NCBI GenBank assembly: GCA_973895155.1
Contig: OZ316899.1
Coordinates: 1,612,001 to 1,676,000 of the forward strand
Direction of reading: 5' to 3'
Length of the DNA stretch: 64,000 nucleotides
DNA from: Marsupella aquatica
Lineage: Eukaryota; Marchantiophyta
In this document: positions 1 through 9,896 of the stretch, in pieces
Numbering within the stretch: position 1 is the stretch's first letter
Layout of the letters: the number at the start of each line of letters is the position of its first letter
Position numbers and translations under genes: made by a program
The notes under the pieces: model-generated
What the model was told of the DNA's origin: nothing
Seen by the model: only the letters and a program-made list of their open reading frames with translations
The model's database searches: none

Positions 1-1177
1 GGCCCAGCGGGACACTGCGGAGATAGCCACGCTGCAGGCCAAGGTGGCGCGGCTCCAAACCGAGCTTGAGAAGCAGGACCAGCTGGCGGGTAAACTGACG
101 AGCGACGCCCAACAGCTGGAGGAGGCATGTCAGGAGGCAGCAGAGGAGACGGACGCGGCGAGGCGAGAGAACGAATCTCTGCTGGACCAGGTCCAGCTCC
201 TCAAGGCGGACAATGACAGGCTTCGAAGGCAGCGGGATGGCCGCTCCCATTCGGGCGGCTCTGGCAAGCGTGCCAGGCATTAGCAGCGGAGCAGGAATAG
301 ATTAGGATTAGGACTAGCTTAGTTAGGCTCTTGGGACAGGCACCTGCCTTAGGTACAGCAGCGCTGCCATGCTGTCCAGCCTGCGTAGATTAGGATCTTC
401 TAATAAGACACAGCCATTTTCCAGCCTGACTGTCAGCTTAGTTAGGACCTTAGTCAGCGAATCTTCGGCGAGAGGACACCCCGTCCCTCGGCCCTTAGTA
501 TTTAGTGCACCCCTCGGTAGAGGCAGGGGGGTTTTTAGTCTCAGAGTTGGACATCCGTGGTATGTGCGGGGAGTCCCGGCCTCTGGGAGTGAAAGAGTAC
601 CAAGGGGAGGGGGTAGGACTAAGCTCGCCGGGCGAGTGCGGAGCCAGGCTCCGTTGTAGTATACTCTCTCGGCCTTGAACCTGTTCATTCCGGAGCTATC
701 GGGTCAACCAAGTGTACGCACATGTCCCCTATGTAGTAAAATCCTTTCCCATTATTTCCTTCGTGTAAATCGAGATTGTATGCTTGTGCGCGTGTATGTG
801 TGTATGAATCTCGTGTATAGGTGACAACGCCGGGCCAAACGCACTACCGAATCGTGCACGAGGTGCAGCTTGCGGGGATGTGGTTGCGAGCACGGGTTGA
901 GGACCTGTATCATGGAATCTGGATCGAAGGCGGACAACACGAAGGCTTAGAAGTCCTTAAGCCGGGGTCGATCCTGTTATCGACTAAGGTACGTTCCGGC
1001 GGCGGAACACAAACCATACCTAGGAGATGTCCGTATCTAACAGTAGGCGCACTTAGCGCTAGTTTACGTGAATTAGGTGCATTACGCGCTTCCCTCCTTG
1101 CCCGAACCCTCAGATTTACGAGGGATGTGCCCGTCTAAGCTAAAGTCTAAGTTAAGGCCGAAGCCGACGACGTGACA
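1..1177 (+). mobile_element. 3' part of a family A LTR (A1)
   Basis: The sequence aligns throughout with the ends of the two fuller A LTRs at 36260-40182 and 42709-46725 and is closer to the latter. Similarity among the three copies stops just after a shared GTGACA or ATGACA end (here 1171-1177), which fixes the LTR 3' end. A primer-binding site follows at 1190, so this is a 5' LTR whose start lies left of the window. Positions 284-1177 hold no ORF I believe; this is the untranslated tail of the LTR and is conserved in all three copies. Confidence 0.85.
2..283 (+). CDS. C-terminal end of the LTR-encoded coiled-coil protein (A1 copy)
   Basis: The frame is open from base 2 to the TAG at 281-283 and encodes a heptad-rich, Glu/Gln/Lys/Arg-rich helix ending in a short basic Ser/Gly tail (GGSGKRARH). 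The same ending occurs in the A2 LTR (stop near 39288) and the A3 LTR (stop near 45827), so this is the last part of the protein described there. The start lies outside the window. What is seen is a coiled coil with a basic tail; the function is unknown. Confidence 0.7.
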   Translation, partial: AQRDTAEIATLQAKVARLQTELEKQDQLAGKLTSDAQQLEEACQEAAEETDAARRENESLLDQVQLLKADNDRLRRQRDGRSHSGGSGKRARH

Positions 1178-1189
1178 TAGCCTTTGTTT

Positions 1190-1206
1190 TGGCGCTAGAT
1201 GGAGGG
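1190..1206 (+). other. Primer-binding site of element A1
   Basis: TGGCGCTAGATGGAGGG begins 13 bases after the LTR end. The leading TGG is what a tRNA CCA end pairs with. The identical 17 bases lie beside the LTR end of family B (minus strand, 21385-21401), which supports the call. I did not identify the tRNA. Confidence 0.7.
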
Positions 1207-1300
1207 GGCACTCTACATATCGTAGAGGGGAGACATGTGCGTATTCACCTAGGCAGGATACATCAGGACGTAGTACTAACCATCGCATTTATATGAGTAA

Positions 1301-2587
1301 ATGCCCGTCACTCGTTCTCAAGCAGCTTACTTGAGGAGATTGACCAGCGAACGAGAAAGTGCAACCACGACAAGTTCCGATTCTTTGGGCTCGGAGGACT
1401 CGCAATCGCCCCGACGTATGAACATACCCCCGGGACCTTTGGGGTCCGGTTCGACCGGTCCTGCTGCGGTTCCTCCGCCACCACCACCACCACCGCCACC
1501 TCCACCACCACCTATGGCAGCCGCTCCACCGATGGCCCGCGCTGCTCAAGCTCCTCCACAAATATTGCAACGATCGCGATTTCATTATCGACCTTTCAAG
1601 GGGCGTCATGGGGATGATCCGGATGAATGGTTGGATGAGTTTGAAGCCACTGCTAAAGCTAATGGGGAAGACGCCATTAAGCTAACCGTCCTCCCGGGAG
1701 TGATGCGGGGAGAAGCTCATCCATGGTACAACTCGTTGCCACCCGGGACTACATGGGCACAATTCCAAGCTGCATTGCTGCAGGAGTTTCGTGCCATTGG
1801 ATCAGAACAACGTTCTCTATTAAAGATTGGCCAGTTTTGCATGGGAAAGAAGGAGTCCCTGCGGAAGTTCATTCAGAAGTTTCAGAAACTTGCGGCCAAG
1901 ATCCGGTCCAGGCCGGGAGATGCGCTCCAGCTTACATGGTTCCTTCATGGTTTGCCCACGAATATGCAATTATGGGTACGCCAGAATAATCCAATTTCAA
2001 TGCAGGCGGCCATAGCGTGCGCCGAAACTTACCGGGAGTCCACCTATAACTCCCGGCGGAGCCAGCGAGCACGCCGCAAGAAGGGTAAGTACGAGACCTT
2101 TAGTGACAGCGACTCCGAATTGGACGACGAGAGGAAGAAGAAATGCAAGAAGAAGAAGAAACATCGTTCGACCTCGTCCAGCTCGGAGACGGAATCCAGT
2201 TCGGATTCAGCTTCAAGCATCGGATCCTCTACCTCCAGTTCATCAGGAAGTGACTCGGAGAGTGAAAGCCGGAGCAAAAAGAAGAAGAGACGAGTGAAGA
2301 AGGAGGGGAAGATCAAACCCCGGGTGCGAAGAACCCCGAGCGGAAGCTTGGATTCTGGCCTGATTCTCTCCTTGTCTCCAGCAAAGGGGTTTCCTCTTGT
2401 GAGCCGGTGTAGGCCTACCTCTGGAGTAGTGTCCTGCATTGTTGCCGTTGCCGTTGTCGTTGCCGATGCCGATCTCTTTTCTTTCTCCAGTAGTTTCAGC
2501 AAACTCTACATGCCTGGTTGCTGCATCGGCAAGTCCTCCGTCCTTGGCCTAAACACCTGCTCGATCGTAGGGCTAACAGGTGGTTGA
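1301..2587 (+). pseudogene. Gag of element A1, fused out of context to antisense LTR sequence
   Basis: The ORF starts at ATG 1301, about 120 bases after the LTR. Residues 1-75 are low complexity and include a run of 14 prolines. Residues about 95-235 form a Retrotrans_gag-like capsid region (DDPDEWLDEFE, PWYNSLPPGTTWAQF). A Ser/Asp-rich and Lys/Arg-rich tail runs to about residue 345. From about 2346 the DNA is no longer gag: it is family B LTR in the opposite orientation, so the last roughly 80 codons to the stop at 2587 are accidental. The zinc knuckles, protease and pol expected downstream are missing. The homologous gag of A2 (26073-27089) shows what was lost. Confidence 0.8.
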
Positions 2588-3909
2588 GGCTTCTCTGCTA
2601 ACGGCCTTGGCGCTGGAGCTTCCTCGGGTGCCCTTACCTGCAGGGGAAGTACTGGGGCAAAAGTCTGACCTCTAGCATACCGGCACAACAGCGGCATGTG
2701 ATAGCCAAGCCGCGACACGCTCCCCATGCCGATTACCTGCTGCTCCTCCTTTAAGATCTTCTTCAATTGGTTGAGAAGGTACCCGTTGTAGTCCCGGCTT
2801 GGGTCTGGCCTCTCTGCCAGATAGACCTGTGCCTTGCCGATCTCTGCCCTTGGCAAGTTACAATGCATGGTCACCCGCAAGAAGTCGATCATCTCTCCTA
2901 TGTGCGGGTTGGTGCAGGTGTTCCGGAAGAAGCCATTCTTCGTTGATGGCCCGGGAAACGACCGGAACTCCTTGTCAGGCAAGGTCTTCCTGGTATCAAC
3001 TTTGGTCTTATTGCCTATCGGCAAGCCAAACACTTCGGTAATCACTTTGGGAGTAAGATAGAAATCCTTCCCATATATCCTCGTGCAATTGGTCTCGGGT
3101 TCCCATGACCCCACGAATTCTAATAGGTCTGACTCCGGTACCTCCGGCTTCAGCCATGGTAATCTTACAAAGGCCTCTAAGCCGGATCCGGCCATGAAGC
3201 CTTGGTACTTCTTGGTTTGCATGGCCGTAAAGCATGCATCCTCCTCCCGTGCAAAATGTAGTTGCACCTCCACCGGTAGGGTTGCCGCCCAGCCCTTCCA
3301 GGTGTCATCCCTGGTTGGAATGGCCTTGATGGGATTGACCTCCTCCTCTTCGGCTTCTCCCTGCCTCCTGCTCTATTGCTCGGCTGGCTTCTTTGGTGCC
3401 GCCGACCTCGTTCTTTTTGCCGGGGTGACTTCATCGTTGACGGCTCCCTTCCTCTTCATCTCTGCTGCCGTGGAGGTTTCTCCTAGCACCGTTGCCTGGG
3501 TCCACCTTTCCGTGCTACCCTTTAATTCCCAGTGTATGTCGTTGCAGTTCTTGATGGCCTCTCGGATGCCGACGACGTTGTCTTTGCAAAACAGAAGATC
3601 GTCGAGTTGATTGGAAGTAGGAGTCCACAAGAACTCGTCCTTGATGAGTTCGCCTCCTAAGAAAGTCGTCTTCTGCAGCTCCCACAATCGAGCGAGCTCC
3701 TGCCGTTCTCGAGCTGCCCTTTCTGATTCCTCGTCCTCGTAAGTCTTGATGTACTCAGTTGCCCGTTCGAACAGGCATCCCCAGAAATGTGCCGCTTGAT
3801 TGACGTTGCTCATACCCTCCTTAGGTCGATCGTCGGTATCTACTCTCTCCCCGAGTGCTTGCCTAAGCAGCTGACAGTAGTTGAGAGTGATTCCTGTCTA
3901 GGCATCACA
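2346..3909 (-). mobile_element. Truncated 3' LTR of element B
   Basis: On the minus strand the LTR begins TGTGATGCC at 3909, directly after the polypurine tract, and matches the full B LTR (21406-26072) almost base for base down to about 2346. There it is cut off against A1 gag sequence. Compared with the full copy it lacks 25767-26048 (about 282 bp), so it has lost the TATA-containing stretch. The near identity of the two LTRs suggests that B inserted recently. Confidence 0.85.
2506..3813 (-). pseudogene. LTR-encoded FGLP-domain protein, truncated copy in the B 3' LTR
   Basis: This matches the first 430 or so residues of the ORF in the B 5' LTR (25696 downward). The ATG at 3813 is shared. 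One nonsense codon near 3374 (CAG in the other copy, TAG here) splits it. The C-terminal coiled coil is missing because the LTR is truncated at 2346; the frame runs on to 2506 in degraded form. See the intact relative at 22323-25696 for the domain description. Confidence 0.75.
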
Positions 3910-6900
3910 TAGCTCCCCACTTAATTGTGAAGCGTCCTCGCGAACAACTTCATCTTCGTCCATATAGTATTTCTTGAGGCGGTCATAATGGATGCGAACT
4001 GGATATACCTCTCCCGTAATGTTGGCCAATTGTACGGAGCCATTGGAGAACATCATGGTTACTCTAAAGGGTCCTAACCAGCGAGTGTAAAGCTTTCCTG
4101 GAAACCTACTATACCTACTGTCATAAAGTAGCACAAGATCACCGGTGTGAATACTAACTACTTTCAACCTTTTATCATACTGCTGCTTCATGATATTCTG
4201 TCTATATTCTACTCTCTCGGCTGAAATCATTCTCGCCTCCTCTAAAGCTTCTAACCTATATTCTCGCTCCTTTAGGCTCTCCTCCGCTGAGGCTCTTTCC
4301 TCAATTGTAACTTGAAATGTCGGTATCTCAAGTTGCATGGGTACCAGGGCTTCTTGTCCAAAGGTTAAGAAGAAGGGTGTATGACCGGTAGTGGATTTAT
4401 AGGCTAGATTGTAAGCAAAAACAGCAGCAAACAATTTATCATCCCAATCAAGTTTGTTCTGAGCTACTGTCTTGTTCAATATCTTTCCTATAATTCCGTT
4501 TGCTCGTTCTGTCAACCCATTTGCCTTTGGATGGTAGGGAGTAGTAGGCCTATGCCTAACTAAATACTGCTCATTTAAACGACTAATTATATCATTCAAA
4601 AAATGGGTTCCTCTATCACTAACTAATTCTAGGGGTGCTCCATACCTGGTGAAGATCTGCTCATACATGAATCTAGCCGTAGTAATTGCATCATCCTTCG
4701 TTGTCGGTCTGGCCTCTACCCATTTAGTTGCATAATCCGTAGCCAGGATTATGTACTTGTTCCGTCGAGGGTGGGTCAGTGGTTTCAGAGGTCCGATGTA
4801 ATCAATACCCCACTTCTCGAATGGTGCCAGAGGTAGAATAGGGTGTAGTGGATGTCTGGTGGACGCCCTTGGTCCTCCCGCTCGTTGACAAGGATCGCAT
4901 TGTTTGATAAACTGATAGACATCCTTGTGCAAGGTGGGCCACCAGTAACCGGCATTTAATATCTTCTTAGACGTGGTTACTGGGGCAAAATGTCCTCCGG
5001 CCTCCTCTCCATGCATGGCCCGTAGGACTCGTTTTACCTCTCCCTTTTCCAAACACCTTTGAATCGTGCCGTTGATTCCATGCTTGTGCAGTATGCCTTT
5101 AATGCACTGATACTGTCTGACCTTCCGCACAAAGACTGCGGCTTGCTCTCGGCTTAATCCTGGCTGTAATCTGGAAGTGCTGAGAAAATGTAAAATCTTA
5201 GGGTACCATGTATCAGCTATTTCCACAACGAATAGCTCCTCGTCGGGGAATCGATCATCGATGCAATCCGTGGCAGGTTCACCTGTGATCCTTGAAAAGA
5301 AGTCGGCATTGGCGTGTAACTTTCTCGGCTTGATCCTCAGCTCATAGTCAAACTCCTGTAATAGCAAAATCCATCTTGCTACTCTGCCTGTAAGGTCCGG
5401 CTTATTGACTAGGTACTTCAAACTTTCATGATCGGTATGAAAGATTACCTTGTACCCTAGTAAATAATGCCTAAACTTTTTACAAGAATAAATGACTCCT
5501 AATGCTTCTCTCTCTGTGGTGGAGTAGTTCCGTTCGGCATCGGCAAGCTGACGGCTTGCGAAGTATATGGGATGGTCCCTTCCTTTCTCATCCAACTGAC
5601 TTAGTACTGAGCCGATACAGAAGCCCGAGACATCGACAAAAACATGAAAATCTTTGTTCCAGTCCGGTGCTATCATGACTGGGGCCTCTACTAACATCTG
5701 CTTCAGTTCTACCACCGTTGTGACTCGTTCGGGTGTGGGTTCGAAGTCCGCCCCTGCCTTGAGCATGTTGGTTAATGGTAAAGCTAGCTTGGCAAAATCC
5801 TTGATGAACCGGCGATAGTAACCAATGCATCCCAAGAAGGATCTTACATCCTTTATGTTCTTAGGTTGCATGATATCTAGCCATACTGCTAGCTTACCTT
5901 TGTCAATCTCAATGCCCTTCCTTGATACCTTGTGACCTAGTAGCACCCCCTCGGTTACTGCAAAGAAACATTTATCTGGGTGTAACTTGAGACCCACCTC
6001 TCTACATCTCATGAAGGTTTTCCTGAGGTATTTAGCATGTTTCGATGCCTTCCCGAATACTGCAAAGTCATCAATGAAGATTTCCATGAACTTTCTCAAG
6101 TAATCATGAAAAATGTTCACCATTAATCGTTGAAACATAGGTGGTGCGTTGCAGAGTCCAAACGGCATACGATTGAAGACATAGATCCCCCATTCCGTGA
6201 TGAAGGCCGTCTTGATTTGGTCTTCTTGCCGAATCCTGATTTGGTTATAACCAGAGTACCCATCCATGAATGAATATAGTTCATGACTGGCTACCATGTC
6301 TAGTACCATATCAGTAAACGGTAAAGGAAAATGGTCTTTTAATGTTGCTTCATTCAGCTTCCTGTAATCCTGACAAACCCGGATCTTGGGTTTACCATCG
6401 GGTCCAGCTTTCTTGGGAACTATCACAATTGGAGACACCCAGTCTGAATGCAGGACTAGAGTGATGAATCCAGCTTCCACTAGTTTGTCGATTTCCGTTT
6501 TGACCAGCAGGGAATACTTCGGGTTCATCCTTCGAATTGGTTGTCGAAATGATTTGGCTCCTAACATGAGATCAATTCGATGTTCCCCTAGTGTTGGATC
6601 TACTCCCTTTAGATCTTGGTGACTCCATGCAAACACATCCTGAAATTCAATCAATAAGTCACTGATCTCTTTCTCGAGCTCAGGTGCTAGGTTTCTCCCT
6701 AAGTTCAGTTCTCTTCCCTCTCCTAAGTCAAGCTTCCGATATTGCCGTGCTTGGATCATATTAATCTGCTTCTTCAAATTCGGGTCCAGTTCGGCTTCCA
6801 GTCTCTCCAATCTCATACCTCCATAAACTGGAATCTCGGCTGGACTAGCCGAGTCGGTCCCTTCCTTGGTGTCCATAGATTGTCCCCTTGCCGGTCTATC

Positions 6901-7164
6901 CGGTTTTGAATTGGTGGTCGGCTCCCCTTCCTGCCTTGGCTCTGGATTGTGTCTGAGCATCTCATCCACCTCTTGCTCCTGAGGGTCAGGCCGCTGTGCT
7001 CTCCCGGCTTCTAATAGGGCCTCAATTTGTTCTGCCCTCGTAATCGGCTTGTATGCCGATCCCTTGGTATTTAATTCCTTGCCGATGATCGATGGCGTTG
7101 TGAACCCTGCCGGCTCTGCCACAACGCCTGCAGAAAATCCACTGTCCCTACTACTGCTCCCCAT
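3898..7164 (-). CDS. pol: Ty3/Gypsy pol polyprotein of element B: RT, RNase H, integrase
   Basis: A single open frame of 1088 residues. Reverse transcriptase spans about 215-425, with D301 in MDGYSGYNQI and the catalytic pair D365-D366 in FIDDF. RNase H spans about 505-625, with D511, E551 and D578. The integrase HHCC finger is H718, H725, C756 and C759. The integrase core has D788, D850 and E886, a D,D-35-E arrangement. There is no chromodomain; the C-terminus ends in a GPF-type module, as in OTA (Athila/Tat) elements. All catalytic residues are present, so the enzyme could be active. The frame overlaps the protease frame by 94 bases in another phase, so it was probably expressed by frameshifting. 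The stop lies 12 bases inside the 3' LTR. The start codon is not certain. Confidence 0.93.
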   Translation of the reverse strand: MGSSSRDSGFSAGVVAEPAGFTTPSIIGKELNTKGSAYKPITRAEQIEALLEAGRAQRPDPQEQEVDEMLRHNPEPRQEGEPTTNSKPDRPARGQSMDTKEGTDSASPAEIPVYGGMRLERLEAELDPNLKKQINMIQARQYRKLDLGEGRELNLGRNLAPELEKEISDLLIEFQDVFAWSHQDLKGVDPTLGEHRIDLMLGAKSFRQPIRRMNPKYSLLVKTEIDKLVEAGFITLVLHSDWVSPIVIVPKKAGPDGKPKIRVCQDYRKLNEATLKDHFPLPFTDMVLDMVASHELYSFMDGYSGYNQIRIRQEDQIKTAFITEWGIYVFNRMPFGLCNAPPMFQRLMVNIFHDYLRKFMEIFIDDFAVFGKASKHAKYLRKTFMRCREVGLKLHPDKCFFAVTEGVLLGHKVSRKGIEIDKGKLAVWLDIMQPKNIKDVRSFLGCIGYYRRFIKDFAKLALPLTNMLKAGADFEPTPERVTTVVELKQMLVEAPVMIAPDWNKDFHVFVDVSGFCIGSVLSQLDEKGRDHPIYFASRQLADAERNYSTTEREALGVIYSCKKFRHYLLGYKVIFHTDHESLKYLVNKPDLTGRVARWILLLQEFDYELRIKPRKLHANADFFSRITGEPATDCIDDRFPDEELFVVEIADTWYPKILHFLSTSRLQPGLSREQAAVFVRKVRQYQCIKGILHKHGINGTIQRCLEKGEVKRVLRAMHGEEAGGHFAPVTTSKKILNAGYWWPTLHKDVYQFIKQCDPCQRAGGPRASTRHPLHPILPLAPFEKWGIDYIGPLKPLTHPRRNKYIILATDYATKWVEARPTTKDDAITTARFMYEQIFTRYGAPLELVSDRGTHFLNDIISRLNEQYLVRHRPTTPYHPKANGLTERANGIIGKILNKTVAQNKLDWDDKLFAAVFAYNLAYKSTTGHTPFFLTFGQEALVPMQLEIPTFQVTIEERASAEESLKEREYRLEALEEARMISAERVEYRQNIMKQQYDKRLKVVSIHTGDLVLLYDSRYSRFPGKLYTRWLGPFRVTMMFSNGSVQLANITGEVYPVRIHYDRLKKYYMDEDEVVREDASQLSGELCDA
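3910..3926 (-). other. Polypurine tract of element B
   Basis: On the minus strand the purine-rich AAGTGGGGAG lies immediately before the LTR start TGTGATG. This is the expected place for the plus-strand primer. The equivalent site in A2 reads AAGCAGGGAG just before 36260. Confidence 0.65.
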
Positions 7165-8186
7165 TTAGCCGTTTCATCCAATTGGTCTACATCCTTTACT
7201 TCCTCCGAAATTGCAGCTAAAAAGGTGGATTCTATTGTAAAGCAGTCCTCGACCTCTTTGTCTTCTTCTTCCAAATCACCTTCCATTGGTTCTTGCCATA
7301 ATCCGCTGGGGGGTACCTCTGGCCCAAAGACACTTTCTTCGGTTAGGTCAGTGAGGCATTCTAACCAACGTACTTCATCGGCTGACTCTAGTCCACTGTC
7401 GTACCCATCTACTTCCCTTATGCTTTTCCTACGGTCATCCTTAGTGTCCCAGGATACCGTGATAGAGGGGGTCCCGAAAGTGAACTGCTTTTTACCCCAA
7501 TCTTCTATTACCTCAGCTAGGTACAGCCATGGCCTACCAATCAATAGCCGGAATGACGTAGGATTTACCGGCTTCATTACCACATAGTTAATGCTAAAAA
7601 AGATACCTCCTATCTCTGTCTTGATGCCGGTTAACACTCCCGTGGGAATGACCTGATATCCATTGGCCATGTTCAACACTCTTCCAGTCATCTCCGGTGT
7701 TAGACCCCATCCTTTTGCTGTTGAATCAATCATAATACATACCCCTGATCCTCCATCGATGGGTACCCATAGTAATAATTCTCCTTGAATCATTAATGGT
7801 AATGCTGGGGCTCCTTGATCTTCTTCTATCATTAGTACGTCGGATCTGGTTGCTACCTTGGGTAATCTCGGCTTGCCGAGAATAGCCTTCCTTAATTGCT
7901 TCCGGAAGTACGGGCTATTTTTCAATAGTTGACCTATTGTTGCCGAGACTCTAGATTCTAGTACATCTTTAGCCAGGTCATAGGGAACAATCGGCTTCTC
8001 CTCTGGTGGTGTCTCCGTCTTGGATTCGGCCAGTTTTGTCGCGCTAGTCTCCACAACTGTTGGGTCCTCCGAAGCAAACAATGCTTTTGCTCGTTTCACA
8101 TCCTTGGCAATGGCTTCGGTATTCTCCAGGGTTTCTAATTCTCTTAGTTGTTCCTTAACACTAGCCGTAACAGAGGGGTAGAACAA
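7071..8186 (-). CDS. Retropepsin-containing Gag-Pol segment of element B
   Basis: A 371-residue frame between gag and pol. The aspartic protease is marked by IDGGSGVCIMID at about residue 140-150 (D-G-G in place of the common D-T/S-G, as also seen in A2: VDGGAGVNIM) and by the later LLIGRPWL motif near the protease C-terminus. The protein would cut the polyprotein. The region from 8187 to 8404 is homologous to the gag-protease linker of A2 but carries stops, so B gag-protease is broken there or relies on recoding. The last 30 residues overlap the start of pol in another frame. Confidence 0.8.
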   Translation of the reverse strand: MFYPSVTASVKEQLRELETLENTEAIAKDVKRAKALFASEDPTVVETSATKLAESKTETPPEEKPIVPYDLAKDVLESRVSATIGQLLKNSPYFRKQLRKAILGKPRLPKVATRSDVLMIEEDQGAPALPLMIQGELLLWVPIDGGSGVCIMIDSTAKGWGLTPEMTGRVLNMANGYQVIPTGVLTGIKTEIGGIFFSINYVVMKPVNPTSFRLLIGRPWLYLAEVIEDWGKKQFTFGTPSITVSWDTKDDRRKSIREVDGYDSGLESADEVRWLECLTDLTEESVFGPEVPPSGLWQEPMEGDLEEEDKEVEDCFTIESTFLAAISEEVKDVDQLDETAKWGAVVGTVDFLQALWQSRQGSQRHRSSARN

Positions 8187-8404
8187 CTTAGGATGATCTC
8201 GATTGAAGTCGCTATCTTGTGAAGGATTGGGTTCACTGGTGGGCTCATGGCTTACCTATATTGTCGGAGCCCTCCCTTCTCCTTCCGTTGATGTTGACAA
8301 AGAGTCGATCTTTTCCTCCGTAACCTTCCCTTTATTTTTGGCCAGCCCATCCCACCTTTCCTTCCTTCTGGTAGATCGAGTAGAGACCCGGTAGCAATCA
8401 TGAT

Positions 8405-9098
8405 CTAAACCTCTTCTGAGAAGGTTGATAGGGCTTCGGCCTCATCATCAGATGGTACGAACTCTGCCTCGGCATCCTCTTGCCATCCTAGTTCGATGTG
8501 GTTGATTTGAACTCCTCCAGGGGTAGTACCTGGCGGTAAGACCTTGATCGGCAAAAGTTTATGATTTGCGGCCAGGCCTGCCAACCAAGTAGGACATTGC
8601 CCTAGCATATGACCTTCCTGTCGGCATCCCATACATAGCTGAGATGGTTGTCCATCACCCTGTTTGCGTGCATTCGGGCATTCTCTAGCAAAATGGCCAG
8701 GTTGACCACAATTATAGCATGCCGCAAATCTTTGCACATTCGGCCTAGGAGGTACTGACGGGTTCTGAATAATCCGAGGATACATCTCTCCTGGATTGTT
8801 CCTTAATCCTGACCACAGGGATGCAGGTCTGTTGGATAGGTCTCGTGCTCCAGTCTCACTGATGCCGAAAACACTATCAACGGCATCTTCTAAAAAGTAC
8901 TCTACTTCTCCCTGACATGGTCTGATCTCGGCCACATGCCGAACATGATTAGTATTAAGTTTAGGACACGCATCTTTATGGTGTCCGGTTTTATAACATA
9001 AGGCACACCATACAGAGCTATCCTCCTGTACTACCTTCTTCTTCGGCTTTACCTCTGCAATTATAGCCTTAAGTTGCTCGGTAAGGGTATGATAGCCA
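8405..9098 (-). pseudogene. gag: C-terminal part of element B Gag with three zinc knuckles
   Basis: The frame is open from the edge of transposon T at 9098 to the stop at 8405. It contains three CX2CX4HX4C knuckles: CALCYKTGHHKDAC near 8975-9015, CYNCGQPGHFAREC near 8690-8730 and CMGCRQEGHMLGQC near 8600-8640. These are the nucleic-acid-binding part of Gag. The first part of the same Gag is at 20337-21336, on the other side of T. Joining 20337 to 9098 keeps the frame, so T split a continuous gene. Confidence 0.85.
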
Positions 9099-9118
9099 CG
9101 ACAGAAAACAGAAAACAG
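9099..9118 (+). repeat. Left terminal inverted repeat of T
   Basis: CGACAGAAAACAGAAAACAG. It matches the right end (20317-20336, minus strand) at 18 of 20 positions, including the first six. The unit AAACAG is repeated within it. Confidence 0.7.
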
Positions 9119-9123
9119 AAAAC

Positions 9124-9196
9124 CTGTTACCAGGGGTTTATTTTATGTTAACAGGGAAATTGTACCTGTTACCAATAAGCTTGTCCCTGTTACCAG
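9124..9196 (+). repeat. Left subterminal CTGTTACCAG repeats of T
   Basis: Three direct copies of CTGTTACCA (about 9125, 9166 and 9187) plus a looser GTTAACAGG near 9148. Inverted relatives occur inside the right end. Such subterminal repeats are typical transposase-binding sites; that role is inferred. Confidence 0.6.
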
Positions 9197-9896
9197 TTTT
9201 GCCTGAACCATAACGTGCATATCCACCACTCTAATGGCATAATTTTTTGGGGGGCAATAAAGTTTAAAACAAACAATTATTTTGTGCCATCCGATGGATG
9301 AAGTGTACTATCAATCCTCCATTGACACAACAATTTATTGTAGAAGATAAAAAACATGGTATTAGGAGTGTGCCTAAAGAAACATTCATGCAAATCAATC
9401 TATTTTCATCGCCAAATAGTGACCCTTAGAGTGGGACCCACCATAGCACATGTCAATCGTGGAGTCCAAATGAACCCAATCTAAAGGAGTTGATTAAATG
9501 GACCTTGTAACGTCACAAACAAATGACAAATCACATCCTCGAGGCTTTGAAGACAGTAGACAATTTAATCAGCTTACACATTTTAAATAAAACAAGAGGT
9601 CATTCTTCCACAATGCACGTACATAATGAAGCAATGAATATCCGGTTTCCTAGAACCAGCGCCCGGCGCTAACCAACAAAGTCTCAATAAAACAACTAAA
9701 ATATCCGTTGGAAAAAGACAAAATAGGGAATAACCGTTATATTGAACGACGACCTATTGGGCAGTTTCGATCTCTCTCATAAGCCATTCTAGTTCTGCCT
9801 CTCCAGCACAAGCCTGACTTCGCCTAAAGTCAAAATAGGTTGGCTACAAAGAGTCGACTCCTCAATCTCAAGTTTGAAAACATTTATGTACACCCA
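9197..9896. other. Non-coding left arm of T
   Basis: About 700 bases downstream of the transposase stop. I see no credible ORF. It contains one palindrome (9658-9670) and is otherwise AT-rich. Confidence 0.6.
9658..9670. repeat. Palindrome AGCGCCNGGCGCT, copy 1
   Basis: AGCGCCCGGCGCT, perfect arms with C at the centre, in non-coding DNA downstream of the transposase. Confidence 0.85.

Noticed and set aside
2346-2587. The last 80 codons of the A1 gag ORF as a genuine protein extension
   Set aside because: They are the reverse complement of the family B LTR ORF; the frame is open by chance.
9099-9118. T as a Helitron, since there is no duplication and the junction is A/T
   Set aside because: The ends do not show TC...CTRR with a 3' hairpin, there are inverted termini, and no Rep/helicase is encoded.
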